Assembly (NCBI GenBank): GCA_017883135.1
Contig: JADGOE010000032.1
Location: 1-33,962 of the forward strand
Reading direction: 5' to 3'
DNA from: Acidimicrobiales bacterium
Lineage (GTDB): Bacteria > Actinomycetota > Acidimicrobiia > Acidimicrobiales > RAAP-2
Length of the DNA stretch: 33,962 nucleotides
This document shows positions 33,725-33,962 of this stretch, in pieces (position 1 is the stretch's first letter; the number at the start of each line of letters is the position of its first letter). The notes below the pieces were generated by a model. The model had not been told where the DNA came from. It did not search any database and saw only the letters and a list, made by a program, of their open reading frames with translations. The position numbers were made by a program, and so were the translations under genes.

Positions 33725-33962
33725 TCATGGTGTTGGGTCGAGGGTTGGTGGACTTGCGGCCATCAGGCCGATCTGGAGCAGGCGCACCTGCACCGCCGTC
33801 CAGGACGTTTCGAAGCGTTGGGCAAGGCGCCTCGGGTCATGCATGCCGAGGTCGAAGTAGTAGTGGCGCATCCAGTGAGCCGGCATGAGCAGGCATGCGG
33901 CGAAGTAGTCGCAGACCTGCTCGGCTCGCTCACGGGCCGAGATTCCTTCGAGGTCCGGGTAG
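33725..33962 (-). CDS. ImmA/IrrE-family metallopeptidase, C-terminal part (5' end outside window)
   Basis: Only the last 78 codons are in the window. The peptide runs YPDLEGISARERAEQVCDYF, AACLLMPAHWMR, then RLAQRFETSWTAVQVRLLQIGL and ends shortly after. The E(Q)..DYFAA.LLMP segment followed by a helical RLA..F..S..AV..RL..LGL is the typical second half of ImmA/IrrE proteins; the HExxH part would lie beyond the edge. In ICEBs1-like elements ImmA cleaves the element repressor and triggers excision. It ends 16 bp before xis. Confidence 0.8.
   Translation of the reverse strand, partial: YPDLEGISARERAEQVCDYFAACLLMPAHWMRHYYFDLGMHDPRRLAQRFETSWTAVQVRLLQIGLMAASPPTLDPTP

Larger units (their letters stand above)
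31884..33962. mobile_element. Left end of an integrative element inserted at tRNA-fMet
   Basis: Contains a tandem repeat, a small ORF, a complete integrase, an excisionase-like protein and a partial ImmA/IrrE peptidase. By eye it is less GC-rich than the rest of the window. No phage structural or conjugation gene is within reach, so prophage and conjugative element cannot be told apart. Confidence 0.75.

Overview
The window comes from a high-GC actinobacterium, most likely of class Acidimicrobiia. The pointers are two WhiB-family regulators, an actinobacterial three-gene succinate dehydrogenase operon, a MoxR-like/VWA gene pair, the actinobacterial DUF2342, PDZ-Lon and UPF0182 families close together, an MreB, and a cell-surface repeat ([10 protein letters not shown]...FSFGDA) that I associate with Acidimicrobiia-like genomes. 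Species and genus cannot be read from the sequence.

Layout. 1-4.3 kb: the 3' end of a surface repeat protein, uppP (cell-wall lipid carrier recycling), a small putative lipoprotein, and a membrane protein that appears split by a frameshift in a C7 run. 4.4-9.9 kb, all minus strand: a DUF3995 membrane protein, two VOC/glyoxalase-fold proteins, an SCP2-like protein and sdhC-sdhA-sdhB in the order of mycobacterial Sdh1. 10.1-13.7 kb, plus strand: a MoxR/ChlI-like AAA ATPase overlapping a VWA protein by 4 bp. 13.9-19.1 kb: a PAS-GGDEF-EAL cyclic-di-GMP protein with a possible 14-codon leader peptide, adenosine deaminase, a WhiB2/WhmD-type regulator, glutamate formiminotransferase and a second WhiB.

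19.2-31.7 kb is a block for the cell envelope and protein quality control. It holds an intact HtrA protease, a small acidic unknown, a DUF2342 protein whose zinc motif HExxH is lost, an HtrA-fold PDZ protein whose catalytic triad is lost, MreB, a HEAT-repeat protein, a PDZ-Lon protease with an intact Ser-Lys dyad, a DivIVA-type coiled-coil protein with a phage-head-like Cys/His tail, and a UPF0182 membrane protein. Several genes here appear to be leaderless: a TAnnnT box lies 6-7 nt before the start codon, and in three places the upstream gene's TAG stop forms the first half of such a -10 box.

31.8-33.96 kb: an initiator tRNA gene (CAU, unusual C1-C72 mismatch) followed by the left end of an integrative element. 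The element shows an 11-bp tandem repeat, a small ORF, a complete tyrosine integrase, an excisionase-like HTH protein and the C-terminal part of an ImmA/IrrE metallopeptidase that runs off the window. This end looks less GC-rich than the host part.
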